A DNA stretch of 32,978 nucleotides from Actinocrinis sp046724665 (GTDB lineage Bacteria; Actinomycetota; Actinomycetes; Streptomycetales; Catenulisporaceae). Positions within the stretch are counted from its first letter, which is position 1, and each line of letters starts with the position of its first letter. Positions 32,657 through 32,978 of the stretch are shown in pieces. The notes under the pieces are model-generated. The model made no database searches. It was not told where the DNA came from and saw nothing but the letters and a program-made list of their open reading frames with translations. The DNA is taken from assembly GCA_046724665.1 (NCBI GenBank), contig JBKOWZ010000065.1, positions 1 through 32,978 on the forward strand. Reading direction: 5' to 3'. Made by a program: the position numbers and the translations under genes.

Positions 32657-32978
32657 TTACAGGCGGGAAAGGACGTATGCGGCCTCGGGTCCCGCGTACG
32701 TCGCGCCGAAGCCCGAGTCCTGCACGACGACGCCGATGGCGACGTCTTCGTGCGGGTCGTAGACGACCATCCACGCGTTCGGCTTCCCGTCCTTGTTGGC
32801 GTCCGTCTCCGCCGTACCCGTCTTCGCGTAGATCGGCCCGGACACCCCGGAGAAGACCCCGGCGGCGGTACCGTACGTGACCACCGCATGCATCAGCGTC
32901 TTGAGGTTGGCGGCGGTGCTCGCGGACAGTGGCGTGGCTGTGGCCTTCGTCACCCCGTCCACCAGGTACGGCTGGTGG
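32657..32978 (-). CDS. Penicillin-binding transpeptidase, C-terminal part (5' end outside window)
   Basis: The last ~106 codons of a second PBP gene, read from the window end to TAA at 32657-32659. The sequence (HQPYLVDGVTKATATPLSAS ... LKTLMHAVVTYGTAAGV ... IYAKTGTAETDANKDGKPNAW) contains the KTG box (YAKTGTAE) and aligns by eye with the end of the neighbouring PBP (LKTLMHEVVVSGTLADLF ... LYAKTGTAEVQGKEPNSW), so the two are probably tandem paralogues. GVTKATATPLS in this copy replaces KQVTGTPLPAAT in the other. Whether it also has the MecA_N domain or a long tail cannot be seen. Confidence 0.88.
   Translation of the reverse strand, partial: HQPYLVDGVTKATATPLSASTAANLKTLMHAVVTYGTAAGVFSGVSGPIYAKTGTAETDANKDGKPNAWMVVYDPHEDVAIGVVVQDSGFGATYAGPEAAYVLSRL

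Overview
The window is very GC-rich DNA from an actinomycete. The gene order rho-rpmE-prfA-prmC-tsaC ... glyA-wecA-(atpI-like)-atpZ-atpBEFHAGDC-DUF2550 ... cobalamin adenosyltransferase is the conserved actinobacterial ATP-synthase neighbourhood. The presence of glyA and the separate b and delta subunits resemble Streptomyces and its relatives (Catenulisporales is a possible alternative) more than Mycobacterium. I cannot fix the species from the sequence.

Layout. (1) 1-4755, + strand: 3' part of rho (with a long Arg/Gly/Asn-rich insert), ribosomal protein L31, release factor 1, its methyltransferase PrmC, and the tRNA threonylcarbamoyl-AMP synthase. (2) 4795-5852, - strand: a secreted resuscitation-promoting-factor-like/LysM cell wall hydrolase gene, bounded by a 22-bp hairpin and preceded by a c-di-AMP (ydaO-type) riboswitch and a promoter. 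(3) 6154-17209, + strand: glyA, the WecA-like lipid-linked GlcNAc-1-P transferase, two small membrane proteins and the whole F1Fo ATP synthase operon. (4) 17210-19030: a DUF2550 gene with an unusual insert, low-complexity DNA, a VapBC-like toxin-antitoxin pair whose toxin seems to have lost its ATG, and a duplicated GC-rich repeat; this is the accessory-looking part. (5) 19033-23228: cobalamin adenosyltransferase (-), 3-hydroxyacyl-CoA dehydrogenase (+), a strong convergent terminator, and aminopeptidase N (-). (6) 23448-28247, - strand: a two-component system in which the histidine kinase reads in frame, with no stop codon, into an MMPL/RND transporter (one 1308-codon ORF), ending at an intrinsic terminator. 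(7) 28295-32978: ribose-5-phosphate isomerase B and a membrane SpoIIE/PP2C phosphatase (+), then two tandem penicillin-binding transpeptidase genes (-), the second cut by the window end.

The most interesting signal is in region 6. The response-regulator promoter carries four CTG(T/G)G motifs exactly 11 bp apart, and three CTGTG motifs with the same 11-bp period lie inside the fused kinase-transporter ORF just ahead of the transporter's own possible start. This suggests one OmpR-family regulator that controls its own operon and an internal transporter promoter. The kinase-transporter join is either a genuine fused sensor-transporter or a mutated gene boundary; the sequence alone cannot settle this.
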